From an uncultured Porphyromonadaceae bacterium (GTDB lineage Bacteria > Bacteroidota > Bacteroidia > Bacteroidales > Barnesiellaceae_A): a DNA stretch of 64,000 bases. Positions 44,627-53,900 of this stretch are shown here, piece after piece. The notes under the pieces were generated by a model. It ran no database searches and was not told the DNA's origin. It worked only from the letters and a program-made list of their open reading frames with translations. Within the stretch, counting starts at the first letter, position 1; each line of letters opens with the position of its first letter. The stretch is taken from assembly GCA_900538705.1 (NCBI GenBank), contig UPZG01000006.1, positions 54,231 to 118,230 of the forward strand, given 5' to 3'. Made by a program: the position numbers and the translations under genes.

Positions 44627-46183
44627 ATGTATTGCTATAAATTTAATTTACTCTCTTCCATAACTCTCTTGTTGGCATGTACGCTTGCAGGATGTAATGT
44701 ACAGGAGGAAAAGAGTAGCGAGTTTGAGGCATATTACAAAAATGTGCCGTTTGAGACGCAACCAGTAGAACGCCCCTTGTTTAATAATTATACCGTGTCA
44801 GTGACTGATTTTGGTGCCGTAGGAGATGGTGTGGCTGATGAAACCCAAGCGATAAACAATGCCATAACAGCCGTCTCGGAAAAAGGTGGTGGTAGAGTCG
44901 TTATACCGGCCGGAATATGGTATACAGGTCCCATAGAGTTGAAAAGTGGTGTAGACTTGCATGCCTGTCGTAACGCGTTGATTATATTTAACGATGATCC
45001 CAATGTATATCCTATTATAGAAACTTCGTTTGAAGGTCTGAATACCCGGCGCTGTACGTCACCTATATGGGCTCGCAATGCCGAAAATATAGCTTTGACG
45101 GGTGAAGGAGTTTATGATGGAGCGGGCGATAGCTGGCGTTTTGTACGTCGCGAGAAGGTGACCGAGTCGCAATGGAATGAGTTGCTGTCTCGCCCGGGTT
45201 GTTATGTGAATGGCGACCTGTGGTATCCGAGTAAAGAGTCGTATCAAGGTCATATCATTTGTGATGCGTTCAACAATCCACAAGGATTGGAAGACGATGA
45301 CGAATGGGAGGCAATACGCCATTGGTTGCGTCCTGTGATGTTTAGCTTTATAGAGTGTCGTAATCTGCTTGTTGAAGATGTCACTTTGAGAAACTCTCCG
45401 GCCTGGATGTTGCATCCGTTGATGTGTGAGAATGTAATTATCAAGAATGTCAAGATATTCAACCCGTGGTATTCGCAAAACGGCGATGCTCTCGACGTAG
45501 AGTCGTGCCGTCGCGTACTTATTGCCGATTGTCTTTTCGATGCTGGCGATGATGGTATATGCATCAAGTCGGGTAAAGATGCCGATGGCCGCATGCGTGC
45601 TATGCCATGCAGTCATGTAGTCGTGCGAAACTCGCAAGTGCTGCATGGACACGGCGGTTTTGTCGTTGGAAGCGAAATGTCGGGTGGAGTTAATCATATT
45701 TACGTAGAAAATTGTACCTTTACGGGCACCGATGTGGGCTTGCGCTTCAAGAGTGCACGCGGTCGCGGAGGTGTGGTAGAGGATATATATATTGAGAATA
45801 TCAATATGTGTGATATACCTACCGATGCACTGACGTTTAACCTCTATTACAACGGTAAGTCAGTCTCCGAAGATGATGGTAGCGGCCTGAAAAGTATTAC
45901 TGCCGAGCCGGTGACAGAAGAGACGCCCGAGTTTAGAAATATATATATAAAGAACATCAAGTGTCGTAATGCCAACCGTGCCATGTATTTTCACGGATTG
46001 CCTGAGATGCCGTTGAAGAACATTGTCATAGAAGATGTCGATATTACGGCCACTCAAAGCGGACAGTTCGCTTATAGCGACAGCATCACTATGCGTTGTG
46101 TGCGGATTAACAAAGCTGCTTCGACATTTGCATTCAACAATTGCAATATGGTGGATACAACCGGTATAGCATACGCACAATAG
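44627..46183 (+). CDS. GH28 polygalacturonase-like lipoprotein
   Basis: A 518-residue surface or periplasmic lipoprotein with lipobox LLACTLAGC (lipidated Cys23). The mature protein is a right-handed beta-helix of the GH28 family: entry SVTDFGAVGDGVADETQAIN, catalytic aspartates in NGDALDVESCRRVLI and DAGDDGICIKSG, and the His/Gly motif HGGFVVGSEMSGG. It hydrolyses galacturonosyl linkages of pectin or rhamnogalacturonan and supplies galacturonate to the uxaB-uxaA-uxaC genes that follow 34 bp downstream. Confidence 0.93.
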   Translation: MYCYKFNLLSSITLLLACTLAGCNVQEEKSSEFEAYYKNVPFETQPVERPLFNNYTVSVTDFGAVGDGVADETQAINNAITAVSEKGGGRVVIPAGIWYTGPIELKSGVDLHACRNALIIFNDDPNVYPIIETSFEGLNTRRCTSPIWARNAENIALTGEGVYDGAGDSWRFVRREKVTESQWNELLSRPGCYVNGDLWYPSKESYQGHIICDAFNNPQGLEDDDEWEAIRHWLRPVMFSFIECRNLLVEDVTLRNSPAWMLHPLMCENVIIKNVKIFNPWYSQNGDALDVESCRRVLIADCLFDAGDDGICIKSGKDADGRMRAMPCSHVVVRNSQVLHGHGGFVVGSEMSGGVNHIYVENCTFTGTDVGLRFKSARGRGGVVEDIYIENINMCDIPTDALTFNLYYNGKSVSEDDGSGLKSITAEPVTEETPEFRNIYIKNIKCRNANRAMYFHGLPEMPLKNIVIEDVDITATQSGQFAYSDSITMRCVRINKAASTFAFNNCNMVDTTGIAYAQ

Positions 46184-46217
46184 ATAAAACTATCATATAA
46201 ACTAAAATCAAAATACA

Positions 46218-47660
46218 ATGAAACCATTGAACAAAGAAACGGCATCAAAGACCGTACGTCCCGAACGTATTATTCAATTTGGCGAAGGTAATTTCCTGCG
46301 CGCTTTCGTAGATTGGATTATCTTTAACATGGACGAAAAGACCGACTTCAACAGCAGTGTTGTTGTGGTACAACCGATAGAACGTGGCATGGTAGACATG
46401 CTCAACGCCCAAGATTGCCTCTATCACGTCAACCTGCAAGGTATCGACAAGGGTGAGGCCGTAAATAGCCTTACAAAAATAGATGTTATAAGCCGCGCAT
46501 TGAATCCTTATACTCAAAATGCCGAGTTTATGGCTCTTGCCGATCAACCCGAAATGCGTTTTGTTATTTCTAATACGACTGAAGCCGGTATCGCTTTTGA
46601 CCCTGCTTGTAAGCTTGAGGATGCTCCTGCATCGTCATATCCCGGTAAGTTGACTCAGTTGCTCTATCGTCGTTTCAAAACATTCAAAGGCGATATGAGT
46701 AAAGGTCTCATCATCTTCCCTTGTGAGCTTATCTTCTTGAATGGACATAAACTGAAAGAGACTATCTACCAATACATAGAGCTTTGGAACCTTGGTAACG
46801 ACTTTAAGGAGTGGTTTGAAAAAGCTTGCGGTGTATATGCTACATTGGTAGACCGTATCGTACCGGGATTCCCTCGTAAAGATATTGCAGCTATCAAAGA
46901 AAAATTGCAATATGACGACAATTTGGTGGTACAAGCCGAGATATTCCATCTTTGGGTGATAGAAGCTCCTCAAGAGGTAGCCAAAGAGTTCCCCGCCGAC
47001 AAGGCTGGGTTGAATGTATTGTTTGTACCTTCGGAAGAGCCCTATCACGAGCGTAAGGTAACCTTGCTGAATGGCCCGCATACTGTATTGTCGCCTGTAG
47101 CATATCTTTCTGGAATCAATATCGTGCGTGATGCTTGCCAGCATCCTGTTGTAGGTCGTTACATACATCGTGTAATGTTCGATGAGTTATTAGAGACTCT
47201 CAACCTCCCGAAAGAAGAACTTGTGAAGTTTGCCAACGATGTACTTGATCGTTTCAACAACCCGTTTGTCGACCATCAAGTAACTTCTATCATGCTGAAC
47301 TCTTTCCCCAAATATCAAACCCGCGACCTCCCCGGCTTGAAGGTTTACTTGCAACGCAAAGGCGAGCTGCCTAAGGGCTTGGTACTCGGCTTGGCTGCCA
47401 TTATTACTTATTACAAAGGTGGCGTGCGTGAGGATGGAGCTGAAATCGTTCCCAACGACTCGCAAGAGATTATGGACTTGCTCAAAGAGTTGTGGGCTAC
47501 CGGCGATACTCGCAAGGTGACAGAAGGTGTATTGGGCGCCGAGTTTATTTGGGGTGAAAACCTCAACAACATACCCGGCCTTGCCGATGCTGTAAAGGGA
47601 TACCTCGATTCGATACAAGAGAAAGGTATGCTCGAAACAGTAAAAGGTATTTTGGACTAA
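46218..47660 (+). CDS. uxaB: Tagaturonate reductase (altronate oxidoreductase)
   Basis: UxaB reduces D-tagaturonate to D-altronate with NADH in galacturonate breakdown. The 480-residue protein has the long-chain mannitol-dehydrogenase fold: the N-terminal nucleotide-binding IIQFGEGNFLRAFVDW, the NTTEAGIAF stretch and the C-terminal KVTLLNGPHTVLSPVAYLSG catalytic region. It is the second gene of the operon and sits between GH28 and uxaA, with 34- and 19-bp gaps. Confidence 0.95.
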   Translation: MKPLNKETASKTVRPERIIQFGEGNFLRAFVDWIIFNMDEKTDFNSSVVVVQPIERGMVDMLNAQDCLYHVNLQGIDKGEAVNSLTKIDVISRALNPYTQNAEFMALADQPEMRFVISNTTEAGIAFDPACKLEDAPASSYPGKLTQLLYRRFKTFKGDMSKGLIIFPCELIFLNGHKLKETIYQYIELWNLGNDFKEWFEKACGVYATLVDRIVPGFPRKDIAAIKEKLQYDDNLVVQAEIFHLWVIEAPQEVAKEFPADKAGLNVLFVPSEEPYHERKVTLLNGPHTVLSPVAYLSGINIVRDACQHPVVGRYIHRVMFDELLETLNLPKEELVKFANDVLDRFNNPFVDHQVTSIMLNSFPKYQTRDLPGLKVYLQRKGELPKGLVLGLAAIITYYKGGVREDGAEIVPNDSQEIMDLLKELWATGDTRKVTEGVLGAEFIWGENLNNIPGLADAVKGYLDSIQEKGMLETVKGILD

Positions 47661-47679
47661 TATCGCCTATTACGACAAC

Positions 47680-49167
47680 ATGAACAAGTTTATAAAGATA
47701 AATCCTGTCGATAACGTAGTAGTGGCTATCGACCCGCTGAAAGCGGGCGATACCATTACCGTCGACGGCAACGACATTACCCTGCGTAGCGATGTACCAG
47801 CTGGCCATAAAGTAGCTCTTAAAGATTTTGCCGAGGGTGATAACATTATCAAATATGGCTCGCCTATAGGTCATGCACGTATGGCTATTGCCAAAGGTGA
47901 CTGGGTGAACGAGAAGAATATAAAGACCAACCTTGAAGGCCTGCTCGATTATACCTATAATCCGGTAGATACCAAGCTCGATATACCTCATCGTGACCTT
48001 ACCTTCAACGGCTATCGCCGTAAAAATGGCGATGTAGGTGTGCGCAATGAGATATGGATTATCCCTACTGTGGGTTGCGTAAACGGGGTGGTAAACCAAT
48101 TAGCCGAGTCGCTTCGTGTCGAGACAGGTTGTAAGGATGTCGATGCCATCGTGGCTTTTCCTCATAACTACGGATGCTCACAGTTAGGTAATGACCACGA
48201 GAATACACGCAAAATATTGCGTGATATGTGCCTGCATCCCAATGCTGGAGCCGTATTGGTAGTGGGACTGGGTTGCGAGAACAACCAGCCCGATGCCTTC
48301 CGTGAAATGCTGGGCGATTATGATACCGAACGCATACGCTTTATGGTGACGCAACGCGTACACGATGAGTATGAAGAAGGTATGAAGATTTTGCGGGAGC
48401 TCTATGCAATAGCATCGCAAGACAAGCGTGTGAGCGTGCCTTTGAGCGAATTGCGCGTAGGCTTGAAATGTGGTGGCTCTGATGGTTTCTCGGGCATTAC
48501 TGCCAATCCTATGTTGGGCGTATTTTCCGATTTCCTCATTGCTCAAGGCGGAACGTCGGTACTCACGGAAGTGCCCGAGATGTTTGGTGCTGAAACCCAA
48601 CTGATGAATCGTTGCGATACGGTAGAACTCTTTGATAAAACCGTGCATCTTATCAACGATTTCAAGGCATACTTTATAGCTAACAAGCAACCTATCTATG
48701 AGAATCCATCGCCAGGTAATAAGGCCGGCGGTATATCGACTCTCGAAGAGAAGTCGCTTGGTTGTACGCAGAAGTGTGGTAAGTCGGGTGTGAAAGATGT
48801 GCTGATGTATGGCGACCGTTTGAAAACACGTGGTCTCAATCTTCTGAGCGCACCCGGTAATGACCTTGTAGCTGCTACAGCCTTGGCCTCAGCCGGTTGC
48901 CATATGGTACTCTTTACGACTGGTCGTGGAACGCCTTTTGGTACATATGTCCCCACGGTGAAAGTATCTACCAATACAAATCTCTACAATAATAAACCGG
49001 GATGGATTGACTTCAATGCCGGAACATTGGTAGAGGGCGAAACGATGGAGTCGTTGAGCAACCGTTTCATCGATTATATTATCGAGGTGGCAAGCGGCCG
49101 CTTCACCAACAACGAACGCAAAGGATATCACGAGATTGCTATCTTCAAGACTGGTGTAACGTTGTAA
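47680..49167 (+). CDS. uxaA: Altronate dehydratase
   Basis: UxaA dehydrates D-altronate to 2-keto-3-deoxygluconate. The 495 residues comprise an N-terminal SAF domain (about 1-95, with INPVDNVVVAIDPLKAGD) and a large catalytic domain with conserved FPHNYGCSQLGNDHENT, VGLGCENNQPDAF and LKCGGSDGFSGITANP, whose Cys residues hold the iron. The product needs KdgK and a KDPG aldolase, which are not in this window. Confidence 0.96.
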   Translation: MNKFIKINPVDNVVVAIDPLKAGDTITVDGNDITLRSDVPAGHKVALKDFAEGDNIIKYGSPIGHARMAIAKGDWVNEKNIKTNLEGLLDYTYNPVDTKLDIPHRDLTFNGYRRKNGDVGVRNEIWIIPTVGCVNGVVNQLAESLRVETGCKDVDAIVAFPHNYGCSQLGNDHENTRKILRDMCLHPNAGAVLVVGLGCENNQPDAFREMLGDYDTERIRFMVTQRVHDEYEEGMKILRELYAIASQDKRVSVPLSELRVGLKCGGSDGFSGITANPMLGVFSDFLIAQGGTSVLTEVPEMFGAETQLMNRCDTVELFDKTVHLINDFKAYFIANKQPIYENPSPGNKAGGISTLEEKSLGCTQKCGKSGVKDVLMYGDRLKTRGLNLLSAPGNDLVAATALASAGCHMVLFTTGRGTPFGTYVPTVKVSTNTNLYNNKPGWIDFNAGTLVEGETMESLSNRFIDYIIEVASGRFTNNERKGYHEIAIFKTGVTL

Positions 49168-49188
49168 TATAAACTGTTTGTATAACCT

Positions 49189-49217
49189 CGGCACGCCATC
49201 ACTACGATGGCGTGCCG
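49189..49217 (+). terminator. Hairpin between uxaA and uxaC
   Basis: CGGCACGCCATC pairs perfectly with GATGGCGTGCCG around a 5-nt loop. It has no U-tract, and uxaC begins 24 bp later, so it is more likely a processing or attenuation element that lowers or stabilises part of the transcript than a full stop. Confidence 0.5.
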
Positions 49218-49240
49218 CTAAACATTAAAAGAGACAGAAT

Positions 49241-50647
49241 ATGAAACCATTTATGGACGAAAACTTTTTGCTGCAAACAGAAACCGCGCAAAAGTTGTAT
49301 CATGAACATGCGGCAAAAATGCCTATCATAGACTATCACTGCCATCTTGTACCCAAAATGGTAGCCGAAGACTATCGGTTCCGTTCTATCACCGAGCTTT
49401 GGTTGGGTGGTGACCACTACAAATGGCGTGCCATGCGTTCCAATGGTGTCGATGAGCGCTACTGTACAGGTACCGACACGACCGATTGGGAAAAATTTGA
49501 GAAATGGGCTGAGACAGTACCTTATACGCTGCGTAACCCCCTTTATCATTGGACACACCTCGAACTGAAAACAGCATTCGGCATCAATAAAATACTTAAG
49601 CCCGAGACTGCCCGTGAAATTTATGACGAGTGTAACGAGAAATTGGCTCAACCCGGATATACGGCACGTGGATTTATGCGTCGTTACAACGTAGAGTGCG
49701 TATGTACAACCGACGACCCCGTAGACAATCTCGAATATCATAAAGCTACGCGCGAAAGCGGTTTCGAGATAAAGATGCTTCCCACTTGGCGTCCCGACAA
49801 AGCTATGGCTGTAGAGGTACCGGCCGACTTCCGTGCCTATGTAGAGAAGCTTGCCGAAGTAAGTGGTGTTACCATCAGTACATTCGACGATATGATTGAA
49901 GCACTGCGCCGTCGTCATAAATTCTTCGAGGAGATGGGATGCCGCTTGAGCGACCACGGTATCGAAGAGTTTTATGCCGAAGACTATACCGATGCGGAGA
50001 TACGCGCCATATTCAATAAAGTGTATGGAGGTAAAGAGCTTACACACGAAGAGACGCTCAAATTCAAGTCGGCTATGCTTGTTGCTTTTGGTGAAATGGA
50101 CTGGGAAACCGGTTGGACACAACAATTCCACTACGGTGCCATTCGCAACAACAACACGTTGATGTATAAGAAACTCGGTCCCGATACCGGATTCGACTCG
50201 ATAGGTGAATTTACAACCGCCAAAGCCATGTCGAAATACCTCGACCGTCTCAATACCGAAGGCAAACTCACCAAGACGATATTGTATAACCTCAATCCGT
50301 CGGCCAACGAAGTGATAGCTACCATGTTGGGTAATTTCCAAGACGGCAGCGTGCCGGGCAAGATACAATTCGGCTCGGGCTGGTGGTTCCTCGACCAAAA
50401 AGATGGTATGGAGAAGCAAATGAACGCCCTCTCGTTGCTGGGCTTGCTGAGCCGCTTTGTGGGAATGCTCACCGACTCGCGCAGCTTCCTCTCATATCCG
50501 CGTCACGAGTACTTCCGTCGTACCCTTTGCAACCTCTTGGGTCGCGATGTAGAGAACGGCGAAATACCCGCCTCGGAGCTCGACTTTGTAGGTCGCATGG
50601 TAGAAGACATCTGCTACAACAACGCAAAACGTTTCTTCAACTTCTAA
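49241..50647 (+). CDS. uxaC: Uronate isomerase (glucuronate/galacturonate isomerase)
   Basis: UxaC converts D-galacturonate to D-tagaturonate, and D-glucuronate to D-fructuronate, the first cytosolic step of the pathway. The 468-residue amidohydrolase-fold protein shows IIDYHCHLVPKMVAEDYRF, with the metal-binding HxH, and the late SDGGWWFLDQK-like block GSGWWFLDQKDGMEKQ and GMLTDSRSFLSYPRHEYFRR. It is the last gene of the operon, followed by a strong terminator. Confidence 0.96.
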   Translation: MKPFMDENFLLQTETAQKLYHEHAAKMPIIDYHCHLVPKMVAEDYRFRSITELWLGGDHYKWRAMRSNGVDERYCTGTDTTDWEKFEKWAETVPYTLRNPLYHWTHLELKTAFGINKILKPETAREIYDECNEKLAQPGYTARGFMRRYNVECVCTTDDPVDNLEYHKATRESGFEIKMLPTWRPDKAMAVEVPADFRAYVEKLAEVSGVTISTFDDMIEALRRRHKFFEEMGCRLSDHGIEEFYAEDYTDAEIRAIFNKVYGGKELTHEETLKFKSAMLVAFGEMDWETGWTQQFHYGAIRNNNTLMYKKLGPDTGFDSIGEFTTAKAMSKYLDRLNTEGKLTKTILYNLNPSANEVIATMLGNFQDGSVPGKIQFGSGWWFLDQKDGMEKQMNALSLLGLLSRFVGMLTDSRSFLSYPRHEYFRRTLCNLLGRDVENGEIPASELDFVGRMVEDICYNNAKRFFNF

Positions 50648-50698
50648 GTCTCGCATAACCCCAATCTACATTCCTGCTTGTTGGCAGGAAATAAAACA

Positions 50699-50737
50699 GG
50701 GAGCTGCTTACGGTGTCGTGAGCAGCTCCCTATTTTT
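50699..50737 (+). terminator. Terminator of the GH28-uxa operon
   Basis: GGGAGCTGCT at 50699-50708 pairs with AGCAGCTCCC at 50721-50730, with a 12-nt loop and TATTTTTA after it, 51 bp after uxaC. It separates the sugar-acid operon from the convergent tracrRNA. Confidence 0.85.
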
Positions 50738-50794
50738 ATATCAAAAAATTATTTATTGCCGTGCGTGTGGTGGCTGTGCTGTTGTAGCTATTAC

Positions 50795-50833
50795 AAAAAA
50801 GGAGGAGGAACTTCCCGAAAAATCGGAGTTCCC
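50795..50833 (-). terminator. tracrRNA terminator
   Basis: On the minus strand, GGGGAACTCCGA pairs with TCGGGAAGTTCC-type bases across a T-loop, and six consecutive T residues follow (plus-strand AAAAAA at 50795-50800). The stem is nearly continuous for about 13 bp. Confidence 0.85.
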
Positions 50834-50887
50834 CCAACTAAATGTTTTCACAACGGAATAATCCTTATTGTGATTTGATGAATTTTT
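50795..50887 (-). ncRNA. tracrRNA of the type II-C CRISPR system
   Basis: Read on the minus strand, the RNA opens with the anti-repeat AAAAATTCATCAAATCACAA. This is complementary over about 21 nt to the first part of the CRISPR repeat (GTTGTGATTTGATGAATTTT). A nexus-like hairpin follows (CACAA-TAAGGATTATTCCG-TTGTG), then AAAACATTTAG and a terminator stem (GGGGGAACTCCGA/TCGGGAAGTTCCTCC) ending in six T residues. Its -7 and -33 elements lie at 50894-50927. The 93-nt length is estimated from the promoter and the terminator. Confidence 0.9.
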
Positions 50888-50893
50888 ATATTG

Positions 50894-50927
50894 CAAATAT
50901 AGATAATAATTTTTATATATATACAAA
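50894..50927 (-). promoter_or_regulatory. tracrRNA promoter
   Basis: The minus strand carries TATATTTG at 50894-50901 (perfect TAnnTTTG) and TTTG at 50924-50927, 22 bp apart, which fits the Bacteroidetes primary-sigma consensus. The predicted start near 50887 falls exactly at the beginning of the anti-repeat. Confidence 0.8.
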
Positions 50928-50946
50928 TATTCGGAGTAAAATTTTG

Positions 50947-50954
50947 TATATTTG
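50947..50954 (+). promoter_or_regulatory. -7 promoter element of cas9-cas1-cas2
   Basis: TATATTTG on the plus strand lies 40 bp before the cas9 ATG. The predicted leader is about 34 nt. I see no good -33 TTTG at the usual distance, so the promoter may be weak. It is back to back with the tracrRNA promoter within about 60 bp. Confidence 0.55.
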
Positions 50955-50994
50955 ATGAATTATTGTTTTTATAAATATTATATATAGGAATGCC

Positions 50995-53900
50995 ATGAAA
51001 AGAATTTTAGGGTTAGACTTAGGAGCCAATAGTATAGGGTGGGCTGTGGTAAACGAGGCCGAAAATAGTGATGAAACATCGTCTATCATAAGATTGGGGG
51101 TAAGAGTAAATCCGTTGACGGTAGATGAAAAAGATAATTACGAGAAAGGGAAAGCAGTTACAACAAATGCCGATAGGAGAACCAGCCGGTCGGCACGACG
51201 CAACTTGCAACGTTACAAGTTGCGTCGGGAATGTCTGCGAGAAGTCTTGATAGAGGGAGGCGTGATTACTCCCGAAACAGTGTGTGCCGAGCAAGGCAAA
51301 GGTTCTACCCACGAAACATACCGTCTGAGGGCGAAGGCTGTAACCGAGCCGGTAACCTTAGAGGAGTTTGCGAGGATATTGTTTGCCATCAACAAGAAGA
51401 GGGGCTACAAAAGCAACCGTAAGGCCAATAAAGAAGATGGTGTGGCCATAGATAGCATGTCGGTAGCAAAAGAATTATATGATAGAGAAATAACTCCGGG
51501 GCACTATTGTTACGAGTTGTTGCAAAAAGGGAAAAAGAAATTGCCCGACTTCTACCGCTCAGATTTACAAGTAGAGCTGGATAAAATATGGTCATACCAA
51601 CGTTGTTTCTATCCCGATATTTTCACCGACCAATTGCAAGAGCAACTCGTCGGTAAGTCGCAGCAGCAATCGGTAGCCATTATGACCAAGTGCGGTATAA
51701 ATCTTGCCGAGAATAAGGGGAAAGAGAAAAAACTACAATATTACAAGTGGCGGAGTGAGGCTATTTCCAATAAGCTCGATATAGGTGAGGTTGCGCTGGT
51801 AATATGTATGTTGAATGGCGAAATAAATGCTTCGAGTGGTTATTTGGGCAATATAGGCGACCGGAGTAAGAAACTCTATTTCAACCAGCAGACAATCGGG
51901 CAGTATTTGTATAATCTGTTGTGTCGGAGCAGGCACAACTCTTTGAAGAATCTGGTATTTTATCGTCAGGATTATTTAGATGAGTTTGAGGCAGTATGGC
52001 AAGAACAGAGTAAGTATCATCCCGAACTCACGTATGCATTGAAAAAGAAGGTGCGCGACACAATTATTTTCTATCAGCGGCCGCTGAAAAGTGCAAAGGG
52101 ATTGGTAAGTATATGTGAGCTGGAAGGCCATATCCAAGAGATAGATAAAGAAGGCAAGAAAGTGCAGCGGACGGTAGGACCGAAGGTATCCCCCAAGTCG
52201 TCGCCCATATTTCAGGAGTTTAAGATACGGCAACGTCTGAATGATACCCGTCTTACCGAGATAGTGCGACATCCCATTACGCACCGTATAGAACGTATAG
52301 TGCGAGAACTGTCGATAGAGGAGAAAAATATATTGTGTACAGAACTCTCTATCGTAGGTGGGCTTGAAAAAGAAGATGTGTTGAAGTTGCTTTTCGGAAC
52401 TGCTGAAAACTATGATTTGAACTTCAAAGAGTATGACGGCAATAAGACATTTAGCGCCTTGTTTGCCAAGTATCGACAAATTGCCGAGTTGGCAGGGTGT
52501 AATATGTCGAAATGTAAAACTGCCCAAGAGAAGATAGAAGCCGTAGAAAAGGTTTTCGATACGTGTAATTACGAGACACAGCTTCTTCACTTTGACTCTT
52601 CGTTGCCTTCTCACGATTGCTATTTGCAGCCAGCGTATATGCTGTGGCATCTGTTATACTCTTATGAAGGTGATAACTCCAAGTCGGGGATAGAGGGGTT
52701 GATAAGAAAAATTATGGAATTGACAAGGATGGAGCGAGAGTACGCTGCCATGATTGCAGGAGTCTCGTTCGAGTCGGATTACGGTAGCCTGAGTAACAAG
52801 GCTATGCTGAAAATACTGCCTTTTATGAAAGATGGCAACGATTACAGCGTGGCTTGCTGCTATGCCGGATACCGACATTCCAGAAATTCATTGACCAAGG
52901 AAGAGAACGAGAATAGGCCACTCAAAGCACATCTCGATATATTGCCCCGCAATGCGTTGCATAATCCGGTGGTTGAGAAGATACTAAACCAGATGGTACA
53001 CGTAGTGAATGCCGTTATAGACAGGTATGGCCCATTGGATGAGATACGTGTAGAGATGGCACGTGAGATAAAAAGCTCGGCACAAGAGCGTGAGGACAAG
53101 TATAAAGCCATGAACGACGCGGCTCACAAGCACGAGGCGATACGAAAGGTACTACGTGAAGAGTTTCATATCGAGCATCCAAGTCGTAACGATATTATAC
53201 GATATAAATTGTATGAGGAGCTCGAAGCGAATGGGTATAAGACATTATATACCGATACCTATATACCGCGTGAGAGTATTTTCAGTAAAGAGTATGACAT
53301 AGAGCATATTATACCGAAAGCGCGCTTGTTTGACGACTCTTTCTCAAACAAGACGTTAGAGGTGCGCAAGGCCAATATAGAGAAAGGTAACATGACAGCC
53401 TATGACTATGTAGCTTCGTTGGGTGCCGATGCTTTGGCGGCCTATGAAGAACGGGTCGATTATTTGTATAAGAAGAAAAAAATATCGCAGGGTAAATGGA
53501 AAAAGTTGAAGATGAAGCAGGCCGATATTCCTGATGACTTTATCGACAGAGACTTACGCAACACGCAGTATATAGCCCGATATGCAATAGGCATGTTGCG
53601 CGATGTTGTAAGAGTCGTTGTTCCTACGGTTGGAGCAGTAACAAGCCGGTTGCGTGAAGACTGGCAGCTGGTAGATGTGATGAAAGAGCTCAACCGCGAC
53701 AAGTACGAGCAATTGGGGTTGGTAGAGTATTATCGCGATAGAGATGGCCGTTTGTTATGGCAAATAAAAGATTGGAGCAAGCGCAACGACCATCGTCACC
53801 ATGCCATGGATGCTTTGACGGTTGCTTTTACCAAGATGTCTTATGTGCAATATCTCAACAACCTGAATGCTCGTAGCGACAAGTCGTCGAGCATCTATGC

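Noticed and set aside
49202..50419. 405-codon open frame antisense to uxaC
   Set aside because: uxaC on the other strand has full family motifs and good context; the antisense frame has no recognisable domain and is a shadow of codon bias.
50868..50889. Repeat-like sequence upstream of cas9 as a stray CRISPR repeat
   Set aside because: Only the half of the repeat that pairs with crRNA is present, it is followed by the conserved tracrRNA hairpin and terminator, and a promoter starts exactly there; it is the anti-repeat.
51976..52650. 224-codon frame antisense to cas9
   Set aside because: It lies wholly within cas9, has no domain pattern and no promoter; a shadow frame.
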